A stretch of 6,006 bases of DNA, taken from NCBI GenBank assembly GCA_964423545.1, contig CAYRFV010000320.1, positions 1-6,006 of the forward strand, given 5' to 3'. Positions within the stretch are counted from its first letter, which is position 1. Each line of letters opens with the position of its first letter. This DNA is from JALOOE01 sp964423545. Lineage in GTDB: Bacteria > Chloroflexota > Anaerolineae > CG2-30-64-16. Under the pieces are notes generated by a model. It ran no database searches, was not told the DNA's origin, and was given only the letters and a program-made list of their open reading frames with translations. The translations under genes were made by a program, and so were the position numbers. Positions 1-5,973 of the stretch are shown here, piece after piece.

Positions 1-252
1 GTGCGGAACGCTCTGCATCCACTCCTGATGGTGCTGGGGACGAGCCTGCCCGCCATCGTGTCGGGTGAGGTGATCGTGGCGACGGTCCTCAACCTGCCGA
101 CGAGCGGCCCGATCTACTTCCGGGCGTTGGTCCAGCAGGACATGTACCTGGCAGGCACCTTCCTGGTCTTCCTGGCGCTGATCCTGCTGATCGGCAACCT
201 GATCGCCGACATCCTTCTGGCCTGGCTCGACCCGCGCATCCAGTTTGAATGA
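1..252 (+). CDS. ABC transporter permease, DppB/OppB-like, C-terminal part (partial)
   Basis: This is the last 83 residues of an inner-membrane permease; the 5' end lies outside the window, so the GTG at position 1 is not taken as the start. The fragment begins just after the expected EAA loop (the RNALHPLL segment matches the end of that loop, where family members usually read 'RNAL.P'). A hydrophobic helix follows (about residues 9-30), then the LPTSGPIYFRALVQQD segment corresponding to the family's 'PG.G.L...A...RD' stretch, a last membrane helix (about 49-74) and the typical C-terminus LAWLDPRIQFE. In Dpp/Opp importers this subunit pairs with a DppC-type permease to form the translocation channel, and that partner follows directly. 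The assignment to the DppB-type permease is firm; the transported substrate cannot be read from this fragment. Confidence 0.9.
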   Translation: MRNALHPLLMVLGTSLPAIVSGEVIVATVLNLPTSGPIYFRALVQQDMYLAGTFLVFLALILLIGNLIADILLAWLDPRIQFE

Positions 253-266
253 GGGCTGAGCGAGAA

Positions 267-272
267 AGAGGG
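267..272 (+). promoter_or_regulatory. Ribosome binding site that decides the DppC-like start
   Basis: AGAGGG lies six bases before the ATG at 279. An alternative in-frame ATG at 249 overlaps the upstream stop codon (ATGA), but no purine-rich Shine-Dalgarno sequence precedes it. The extra ten residues it would add are charged and unlike the usual N-terminus of this family. The start at 279 is therefore preferred, although coupled initiation at 249 cannot be excluded. Confidence 0.6.
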
Positions 273-278
273 CGCAAG

Positions 279-1430
279 ATGAGTGAACTCGTGACTGCTG
301 CAGCGCAGGCGCCGGACATCGTGCGTGAGTCGATCAGCGAAGCGGGGCAGATGTCGCAGTGGAAGCTGATGCGGCTGCGTTTCGCCCGCAACAGGCTGGC
401 CATGAGCGGCGTCGTCGGGCTGATCGTGATGTATATCATGGTGGCGCTGGCCCCTTTCCTGGCGCCCAACGATTACCAGTATCAGAACTCGGACTACATC
501 TACGGCCCGCCCAGCCCCTTCACCTTCGTCGGGCCCGACGGGCAGCTGGGGCTGCGCCTCTACACGTACGGTGTGACCACCGAGCTCGACGAGAAGAACC
601 TCAAGTATGTGTTTGTCCTGGACGAGACCCAGAAGGTTCCGGTCTACCTCTTCGTGCGCGGCGATCCCTATCGGATGCTCGGCATCATCCATTCCGATAT
701 TCATTTGTTCGGCATCGAGCCGCCCCAGCGCATCTACCCCATGGGGGCCGATGACCTGGGGCGCTGCATGATGGCGCGCGTGCTGACGGGGGGCCAGATC
801 TCGATGACGGTCGGCCTGCTCGGCGTGGCGCTGACCATCATCTTCGGTTCCATCATGGGGGGCGCGTCGGGCTATTTCGGGGGTGTGATCGATGACGTGA
901 TGCAGCGCATCATCGAGATCATCATGGCATTCCCCACCATTCCTCTGTGGGCCGCGCTGGCAGCCGCCTTGCCCGATATCTCGGGCAGCTTCACGGCGCT
1001 GCATCGTTACTTCCTGATCACTGTGATCCTTTCCCTGGTGAACTGGACCGGGCTGGCGCGGCAGCTGCGGGCCAAGGTGATGTCCTACCGCCAGGCCGAT
1101 TTCACCCATGCGGCGCTGGCCGCCGGCTCCTCCGATGCCAGGATCATCTTCCAGCATATGATCCCCAACGCAGCCAGCCACATCATCGTCGTGGGCGCGC
1201 TGTCCATTCCGGGGATGATTCTGGGGGAGACGGCGTTGAGCTTTCTGGGCCTGGGCATCCTGCCGCCCCTGGTCAGTTGGGGATCGCTCCTGCGAGGGGC
1301 GACGCAGGTGTCCACGGTGGTCCTGCATCCGTGGCTGCTGCTGCCTGCCGTTGGGGTCATTTTCACCGTGCTCTTCTACAGCTTCCTGGGGGATGGCCTG
1401 CGCGATGCCGTCGATCCGTACTCGATCTAG
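279..1430 (+). CDS. ABC transporter permease, DppC/OppC-like, with enlarged extracytoplasmic loop
   Basis: This is the second inner-membrane permease of a Dpp/Opp-type importer, 383 residues from the preferred start. It begins with a polar cytoplasmic tail and the OppC N-terminal helix (about residues 41-62, after the RFARNRLAMSG segment). A long extracytoplasmic loop follows (about 63-165), ending in the family motif MGADDLGRCMMARVLTGGQIS. The binding-protein-dependent permease domain follows with five further hydrophobic segments. The EAA coupling motif, which docks on the ATPases, is at about 278-297 (AALAAGSSDARIIFQHMIPN), and the C-terminus GDGLRDAVDP is typical. E. coli DppC is about 300 residues, and most of the extra length here is in the first loop. 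The gene follows the DppB-like permease at once, so the two are surely cotranscribed. The family is certain; peptide versus oligosaccharide specificity is not. Confidence 0.93.
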   Translation: MSELVTAAAQAPDIVRESISEAGQMSQWKLMRLRFARNRLAMSGVVGLIVMYIMVALAPFLAPNDYQYQNSDYIYGPPSPFTFVGPDGQLGLRLYTYGVTTELDEKNLKYVFVLDETQKVPVYLFVRGDPYRMLGIIHSDIHLFGIEPPQRIYPMGADDLGRCMMARVLTGGQISMTVGLLGVALTIIFGSIMGGASGYFGGVIDDVMQRIIEIIMAFPTIPLWAALAAALPDISGSFTALHRYFLITVILSLVNWTGLARQLRAKVMSYRQADFTHAALAAGSSDARIIFQHMIPNAASHIIVVGALSIPGMILGETALSFLGLGILPPLVSWGSLLRGATQVSTVVLHPWLLLPAVGVIFTVLFYSFLGDGLRDAVDPYSI

Positions 1431-1552
1431 CGCCGGGGCCGACCGGTCCTGGAATCCGTCGCCGGTCGGAGGGGGCTAGACATTGGCATCCGCAGCCGCT
1501 GGGAGCCTCTTCCGGGCATTCCATGCCCCTTCGCCCTACTGCAGGGGGGTCT
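1431..1552 (+). other. Intergenic gap between permease and ATPase genes with two small hairpins
   Basis: This 122-base stretch is the only clear gap in an otherwise tightly packed operon. It holds an 8-bp inverted repeat (CCGACCGG at 1439-1446 with CCGGTCGG at 1462-1469, 15-base loop) and a 6-bp hairpin (GGGCAT at 1514-1519 with ATGCCC at 1523-1528, 3-base loop). Neither is followed by a T-run, so they do not look like an intrinsic terminator, and no convincing -35/-10 promoter pair is seen. They could be mRNA-stability or processing elements that set permease and ATPase levels apart; that is inference. No gene or RNA family was recognised. Confidence 0.45.
1543..1549 (+). promoter_or_regulatory. 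Ribosome binding site for the DppD-like ATPase
   Basis: The G-rich run AGGGGGG sits three bases before the ATG at 1553. The reading frame stays open far upstream, through the permease gene, so this site together with the start of recognisable ATPase homology decides the start. An in-frame ATG at 1523 has no comparable site at a suitable distance. The spacing to 1553 is somewhat short, so this is probable rather than certain. Confidence 0.5.
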
Positions 1553-2626
1553 ATGACTGAGCAAGCGGCATCAGCAGCGCATGACCGCGACGTGATCTTG
1601 CAGATCAAGAATCTGCACACCTATTTTTTCACCGACCTCGGCGTCTCGCGCGCCCTCAACGGCGTCAACCTGGATGTGCCTGCGGGCAGGGTGATGGGTG
1701 TGGTGGGGGAGAGCGGGTGCGGCAAGAGCGTGACCGCGCTTTCGATCCTGCGCCTGGTGCCGAAGCCGGGACGCATCGTGCGCGGGGAGATCCTGCTGCG
1801 CCGGGTGCAGTCGGACAGCAACGGCGCACAGATGATCACCGAGGTCAACCTCACGGAACTCCACCCGCACGGCCGGGAGATCCGCAGCATCCGCGGGGAT
1901 GAGATCGCCATGATCTTCCAGGAGCCGATGACCTCGCTGAATCCGTCGTACACGGTGGGCGATCAGATTTCAGAGGCCATCCTGCTGCACCAGAAGGTGG
2001 ATCGGGCGGGCGCTGAGGCGCGCGCCGTGGAGATCCTGGATCGGGCGGGCATGCCCAATCCCTCCACCGTGGTGAGACGCTATCCCCACGAGCTCAGCGG
2101 CGGGATGCGGCAACGGGCCATGATTGCGATGGCGCTTTCCTGCACACCCTCCATCCTGATTGCGGATGAGCCGACCACGGCCTTGGACGTGACCACCGAA
2201 GCCCAGATCCTGGATCTGATGCGGGAGCTGCAAGCCCAGATCGGAATGACGATCCTCTACATCACCCATAACCTGGGGGTGGTGGCGCAGATGTGCGATA
2301 CGGTGGCGGTCATGTACCTGGGCCGGGTCGTGGAGCTGACTACGGTCGATGCACTCTTTTACGATCCCAAGCATCCTTACACCCGGGCTCTGCTGCATTC
2401 GATCCCGCATGTAGGCAGCCGCACCAAGGCGCGTCTGGAGCCGATCCGCGGCGTGGTGCCTGATCCCTATACGACTGTCAGAGGCTGCCCCTTTCACCCG
2501 CGCTGCGACGTGATTCGCCCCGGCATCTGCGACGTGCGCGTGCCGGCGATGGTGTCGGTTGACGATCAGCATCAGGTGCGGTGCTTCCTGTATTCCGACC
2601 AGGGGGAAGACACCCATGAAGGCTAA
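1553..2626 (+). CDS. ABC transporter ATP-binding protein, DppD/OppD-like
   Basis: This cytoplasmic ATPase subunit (357 residues) powers the Dpp/Opp-type importer. Visible motifs in order are Walker A GESGCGKS (52-59), Q-loop glutamine in IFQEP (123), ABC signature LSGGMRQ (181-187), Walker B ILIADEP (201-207, catalytic Glu206), D-loop ALD (210-212) and the switch histidine in ITHN (239). A C-terminal oligopeptide-transporter domain follows with HPYTRAL (274-280) and a GCPFHPRC motif. Its cysteines at 312, 318, 326 and 344 match the four-cysteine pattern reported to bind a 4Fe-4S cluster in some Dpp/Opp ATPases. All nucleotide-binding residues are present, so the protein should be active. Between Walker A and the Q-loop the region is longer than usual (residues 83-113, rich in charged residues). 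Its 3' end overlaps the next ATPase gene by 11 bases, which implies translational coupling and equal amounts of the two subunits. Dpp/Opp importers use two different ATPases, as here. Confidence 0.95.
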   Translation: MTEQAASAAHDRDVILQIKNLHTYFFTDLGVSRALNGVNLDVPAGRVMGVVGESGCGKSVTALSILRLVPKPGRIVRGEILLRRVQSDSNGAQMITEVNLTELHPHGREIRSIRGDEIAMIFQEPMTSLNPSYTVGDQISEAILLHQKVDRAGAEARAVEILDRAGMPNPSTVVRRYPHELSGGMRQRAMIAMALSCTPSILIADEPTTALDVTTEAQILDLMRELQAQIGMTILYITHNLGVVAQMCDTVAVMYLGRVVELTTVDALFYDPKHPYTRALLHSIPHVGSRTKARLEPIRGVVPDPYTTVRGCPFHPRCDVIRPGICDVRVPAMVSVDDQHQVRCFLYSDQGEDTHEG

Positions 2627-3644
2627 CCTCAGTCAGAACGAGTTGATGCTCGATGTTCGTGGCTTGAAGAAGTATTTCCCCCTGCGGCATGGCATGTGGC
2701 GCCGCTCATCCGGCGCAGTGAAGGCGGTGGATGGCGTCGACTTCTTTGTGCGCAAGGGGGAGACGTTGGGCCTGGTCGGCGAGAGCGGCTGCGGCAAGAC
2801 GACGGCAGGACGCACCATCATGCGTCTGTTGGCGCCCACCGGCGGCGAGATCCGTTTCAACGACCCCAACCGGGGCTGGATCAACCTGGAGACGATGTCG
2901 CGCAAGGAGCTGCAGAAGGTGCGGCCCCACATGCAGATCATCTTCCAGGACCCCTTCTCCTCGCTGGATCCGCGCATGACCGTGGAAAGGATCGTAGCCG
3001 AGCCGCTGGTGATCAATCGGGTGGCGAGCGGCCAGGAGCTGCGGGACCGCGTGGCCGATCTGCTGCGGGTGGTGGGGATGCGGCCGGAGTACATGAGCCG
3101 CTATCCCCATGCGTTCAGCGGCGGGCAGCGGCAGCGCCTGGGCATCGCGCGCGCGCTGGCGCTCAATCCCAGGCTGATCATCTGCGACGAGGCGGTATCG
3201 GCGCTGGATGTCTCGATCCAGGCGCAGGTGCTCAACCTGCTGGAAGACCTGCAAGTACAGTTCAACCTGACGTACGTGTTCATCGCCCACGACTTGAGCG
3301 TCGTCGAGCACATCTCCGACCGGGTGGCGGTCATGTATGTGGGCAAGCTGGTTGAGCTGGCCGACACCGACGAGCTCTATTATCATCCGCAGCACCCCTA
3401 TACCGAAGCACTGATGGCGGCTTTGCCCAAGCCTGACCCGCGGCATCGCGACCGGCCGATTCGGCTGCCCGGTGAGGTCGCCAGCGCCGCGAATCCGCCT
3501 TCGGGCTGCTATTTCCACCCCCGTTGTCGCTACGCACAGGAACAGTGTGCCAAAGTGACGCCGCAGCTTGAGGAGATCAGCGCGGGCCACTGGGTAAGCT
3601 GCCACCTGGCGCGCAGTCTTCAGCTCAGGGGCGTTCTGGGATAA
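2616..3644 (+). CDS. ABC transporter ATP-binding protein, DppF/OppF-like
   Basis: This is the second cytoplasmic ATPase of the importer (342 residues). The start at 2616 is chosen because AGGGGGA (2601-2607) precedes it at eight bases and because the protein then begins as OppF/DppF proteins do (LDVRGLKKYFPLR). Motifs seen are Walker A GESGCGKT (55-62), Q-loop Gln111 in IFQDP, signature FSGGQRQ (167-173), Walker B with DEAVSALD (191-198, Glu192), and switch His225 in IAHDLSVVEH. The DEAVSALDVSIQAQVLNLL-type segment is characteristic of OppF/DppF rather than OppD. The C-terminal oligopeptide domain has HPYTEAL (260-266) and cysteines at 298, 304, 311 and 329, spaced nearly as in the partner ATPase. 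The gene overlaps the end of the DppD-like gene and is followed, after 44 bases without a terminator, by the DUF2961 genes, so it is very likely in one transcript with them. Confidence 0.95.
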   Translation: MKANLSQNELMLDVRGLKKYFPLRHGMWRRSSGAVKAVDGVDFFVRKGETLGLVGESGCGKTTAGRTIMRLLAPTGGEIRFNDPNRGWINLETMSRKELQKVRPHMQIIFQDPFSSLDPRMTVERIVAEPLVINRVASGQELRDRVADLLRVVGMRPEYMSRYPHAFSGGQRQRLGIARALALNPRLIICDEAVSALDVSIQAQVLNLLEDLQVQFNLTYVFIAHDLSVVEHISDRVAVMYVGKLVELADTDELYYHPQHPYTEALMAALPKPDPRHRDRPIRLPGEVASAANPPSGCYFHPRCRYAQEQCAKVTPQLEEISAGHWVSCHLARSLQLRGVLG

Positions 3645-3676
3645 CGGGTCGAGGCCTTGCCCTACCCAAATCGATC

Positions 3677-3684
3677 AAGGAGGA
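3677..3684 (+). promoter_or_regulatory. Near-perfect Shine-Dalgarno site of the first DUF2961 gene
   Basis: AAGGAGGA lies four bases before the ATG at 3689 and is the strongest Shine-Dalgarno sequence in the window. It suggests high translation of the first DUF2961 protein compared with the transporter genes, whose sites are weaker. A 5-bp complement (CCTTG at 3655-3659) could pair with part of it, but that stem is too weak to argue for control. Confidence 0.7.
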
Positions 3685-3688
3685 TGTC

Positions 3689-4786
3689 ATGGCGAAGGGA
3701 TACAATGGTCTGGGGTTGAGCCTGGGGACATTGTCGCTGCTGTCGAAGGCGAAGACGCGCTCGATCAGCCCGGAGAACTTCACGGGCGAGAAGGGCAAGG
3801 GTGGCATGGCTACAGAGGGCACGGGCGCAGCCCGGTCCCGGGACCTGGGTCGCGGGTGGAAGATCTCGCCCTCCATCCGCATCGCGCCCGGCCAGACCTT
3901 CGAGCTGGCGAACATCGCGGGGCCGGGCGCCATTCAGCACATCTGGATGACTCCGACCGGCCACTGGCGCTTCAACATCCTGCGCATCTACTGGGATGGC
4001 TCCGACACGCCGGCGGTGGAATGCCCGGTGGGTGACTTCTTCGCCGCTGCATGGGGCCGCTATGCCCAAATCTCCTCGCTGGCCGTCTGCGTTAACCCCC
4101 GCAGTGGCCTCAACTGCTACTGGGAGATGCCCTTCCGCAAGGGCTGCCGGATCACCATGACCAACATTGCGGTCGAGGAGATGGTGCTCTACTACCAGAT
4201 CGACTACACCCTCACCGACGTGCCGGAGGACGCGGCCTACTTCCACGCCCAGTTCCGCCGCACCAATCCGCTGCCCTACAAACAGGTGTACACGATCCTG
4301 GATGGCGTGCGGGGGCACGGGCACTACGTGGGCACCTATATGGCCTGGGGGGTCAATAACTGCGGCTGGTGGGGCGAGGGGGAGATCAAATTCTACATCG
4401 ACGGCGACGAGGAGTGGCCGACGATCTGCGGCACCGGCACCGAGGACTACTTCTGCGGCTCCTACGATTTCGATCTGGGCAAGGAGAACGGCGGCTATCG
4501 CGAGTTCACCACGCCCTATGCCGGGCTGTCGCAGGTGATCCGGCCCGACGGCCTCTACGATTCTCAGACGCGCTTCAGCATGTACCGCTGGCATATCATG
4601 GATCCCATCCGCTTCGAGCAGGACTTGCGGGTGACGATCCAGGCGCTGGGCTGGCGCAGCTCACGCACCGACCGCCAGTACCTCCCGCTGCAGGACGACA
4701 TCGCCTCGGTGGCTTTCTGGTATCAGACGCTGCCGGCTGCGGCCTTCCCTCCATTGCCCGATCGCGAGTATCTGGAGATCATCTAG
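3689..4786 (+). CDS. DUF2961 family protein, probable GH172 glycoside hydrolase (paralog A)
   Basis: A 365-residue protein recognised as DUF2961 from its N-terminal ENFTGEKGKGGMATEG segment, the GPGAIQHIWM strand, RIYWDG with ECPVGDFF, and the core WWGEGEIKFYIDGDEEWPT followed by GTGTEDYF. Characterised DUF2961 proteins form glycoside hydrolase family GH172, with a double jelly-roll fold and trimer-based assemblies, and act on alpha-fructofuranosides or D-arabinofuranosides. They use two glutamates; by motif, the likely equivalents here are Glu230 (in WGEG; Glu232 is an alternative) and Glu252 (in GTGTED). The assignment rests on motif similarity, not on an alignment. No signal peptide or membrane segment is visible and there are seven cysteines, so a cytosolic location is likely. 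The gene lies 44 bases after the ATPase gene and 14 bases before its paralog. The natural substrate is unknown; a furanose-containing oligosaccharide brought in by the adjacent importer is the simplest inference. Confidence 0.88.
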   Translation: MAKGYNGLGLSLGTLSLLSKAKTRSISPENFTGEKGKGGMATEGTGAARSRDLGRGWKISPSIRIAPGQTFELANIAGPGAIQHIWMTPTGHWRFNILRIYWDGSDTPAVECPVGDFFAAAWGRYAQISSLAVCVNPRSGLNCYWEMPFRKGCRITMTNIAVEEMVLYYQIDYTLTDVPEDAAYFHAQFRRTNPLPYKQVYTILDGVRGHGHYVGTYMAWGVNNCGWWGEGEIKFYIDGDEEWPTICGTGTEDYFCGSYDFDLGKENGGYREFTTPYAGLSQVIRPDGLYDSQTRFSMYRWHIMDPIRFEQDLRVTIQALGWRSSRTDRQYLPLQDDIASVAFWYQTLPAAAFPPLPDREYLEII

Positions 4787-4800
4787 CGAAAGGAGTAGAG

Positions 4801-5892
4801 ATGCCGGCTTTCAATGGATTGGGCATGAGCCTGGGCAACCTGCCCAGGCTTTCGACGGCCAGGACGCGTTCGATCAGCGCCGAGAACTTCACGGGTGAGA
4901 AGGGCAAGGGCGGCATGGCCACGGAAGGCCAGGGCGCCAGCGCGGCCCGGGACCTCGGCCAGGGCTGGAAAGTGTCGCCGAGCGTGCCGGTGGAGCCGGG
5001 CCAGACGTATGTCGTGGCGGACATCGAGGGGCCGGGCGCCATCCAGCATCTGTGGCTCAGCGGCGATGTCGCGCGCAAGGGGTCTCTGAGTCGACATTAC
5101 ATCGTACGCATCTATTGGGACGGGCAGGAACATCCCTCTGTCGAGTGCCCGTGCGCCGACTTTTTCGCCTGCGGTTGGGGCCAATACGCGCAGGTCAACT
5201 CGCTCGCCGTGGCCGTCAACCCCAATCGCGGCTACAACTGCTTCTGGGAGATGCCTTTCCGCCAACGGTGTCTGATCACCCTCGAAAACCGCCATACCGA
5301 AGCGATCCGTTTCTACTACCAGGTCGATTACACCCTCACCGAGGTCGACGAAGACCTGGCCTACTTCCACGCCCAGTTCCGGCGCACCAATCCGCTGCCC
5401 TACATGCAGCCCTACACGATCCTGGACGGCGTGCGGGGGCAGGGCCACTACGTCGGAACGGCGATGGCCTGGGGAGTCAACAACTGCGGCTGGTGGGGCG
5501 AAGGGGAAATCAAGTTCTACATCGACGGGGACGAGGAGTGGCCGACGATCTGCGGCACCGGCACCGAGGACTACTTCGGCGGGGCCTATAACTGGGACGT
5601 CGATGGGCAATATGTCCCTTACTCGACGCCCTTCATGGGTATGCATCAGGTTATCCGGCCCGATGGCCTCTACAAGTCCCAACAGCGTTTCAGTATGTAC
5701 CGCTGGCACATCATGGATCCGATTCGCTTCGAGCGGGACCTGCGTGTGACGATCCAGGCGCTCGGATGGCGTGACGGCCGCCGCTATCTGCCGCTGCAGG
5801 ACGACATCGCGTCGGTGGCCTACTGGTACCAGACGCTGCCGGCGGCGCCCTTCCCTGTGCTGCCGAGCAAGGACTATCTTGAGATCATCTAG
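4801..5892 (+). CDS. DUF2961 family protein, probable GH172 glycoside hydrolase (paralog B)
   Basis: A 363-residue paralog of the preceding protein, about two-thirds identical by eye and collinear throughout. The start at 4801 is set by AAAGGAG at 4789-4795 and by the shared N-terminus (FNGLGMSLGNL against YNGLGLSLGTL); the frame is open far upstream, but only as a shadow of paralog A. Candidate catalytic residues are Glu234 (or Glu236) in WWGEGE and Glu256 in GTGTED. A 38-residue block around them (222-259) is identical to paralog A (218-255). The copies differ mainly near residues 88-100, where B has a few extra residues (GDVARKGSLSRHY), in the loop after the catalytic core (about 260-281), and near 324-328. 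No signal peptide is seen. It is the last gene of the operon, ending 18 bases before a strong hairpin terminator. It could be a second enzyme of different specificity or a partner subunit in a mixed oligomer; the sequence does not decide. Confidence 0.88.
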   Translation: MPAFNGLGMSLGNLPRLSTARTRSISAENFTGEKGKGGMATEGQGASAARDLGQGWKVSPSVPVEPGQTYVVADIEGPGAIQHLWLSGDVARKGSLSRHYIVRIYWDGQEHPSVECPCADFFACGWGQYAQVNSLAVAVNPNRGYNCFWEMPFRQRCLITLENRHTEAIRFYYQVDYTLTEVDEDLAYFHAQFRRTNPLPYMQPYTILDGVRGQGHYVGTAMAWGVNNCGWWGEGEIKFYIDGDEEWPTICGTGTEDYFGGAYNWDVDGQYVPYSTPFMGMHQVIRPDGLYKSQQRFSMYRWHIMDPIRFERDLRVTIQALGWRDGRRYLPLQDDIASVAYWYQTLPAAPFPVLPSKDYLEII

Positions 5893-5910
5893 CGCCGGTC
5901 TGCGGCGATG

Positions 5911-5951
5911 AACAAGAACCCCGGTGTTGCACCAACACCGGGGTTCTTGTT
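5911..5951. terminator. Probable bidirectional rho-independent terminator
   Basis: A perfect 19-bp inverted repeat (AACAAGAACCCCGGTGTTG at 5911-5929 with its exact complement at 5933-5951) encloses a 3-base CAC loop. The GC-rich core stem (5919-5929 with 5933-5943) is followed on the + strand by TTCTTGTT. The mirror AACAAGAA gives the same T-rich tail on the minus strand. It follows the last DUF2961 gene by 18 bases and faces what seems to be the end of a convergent gene, so it would stop transcription from both sides. Confidence 0.88.
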
Positions 5952-5973
5952 GGGGGTGCGCCTGGCGTGTCGC

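Noticed and set aside
114..1328. Long minus-strand open frame (404 codons) opposite the DppC-like permease
   Set aside because: It lies fully antisense to a well-supported gene. Its translation is rich in Arg, His, Gln and Asp without any recognisable domain, as expected from the shadow frame of a GC-rich gene.
947..1552. Upstream extension of the DppD-like frame for 202 codons
   Set aside because: It overlaps the DppC-like permease in another frame and shows no ABC ATPase homology before 1553. There is a G-rich ribosome site just before 1553.
3645..3688. Possible internal promoter or attenuator before the DUF2961 genes
   Set aside because: No paired -35/-10 boxes are seen and only a 5-bp stem (3655-3659 with 3676-3680) can form. 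This is too weak to support a regulatory call.
4369..4800. Upstream extension of the second DUF2961 frame for 144 codons
   Set aside because: It overlaps the end of paralog A out of frame. The family N-terminus and a good Shine-Dalgarno site place the true start at 4801.
3662..5709. Two minus-strand open frames (3662-4594 and 4783-5709) with similar starts, opposite the two DUF2961 genes
   Set aside because: They look alike (both begin MPAVH) only because the sense genes are paralogs, so the antisense frames mirror each other. Codon-position GC bias explains the open frames, and no ribosome site or domain supports them.
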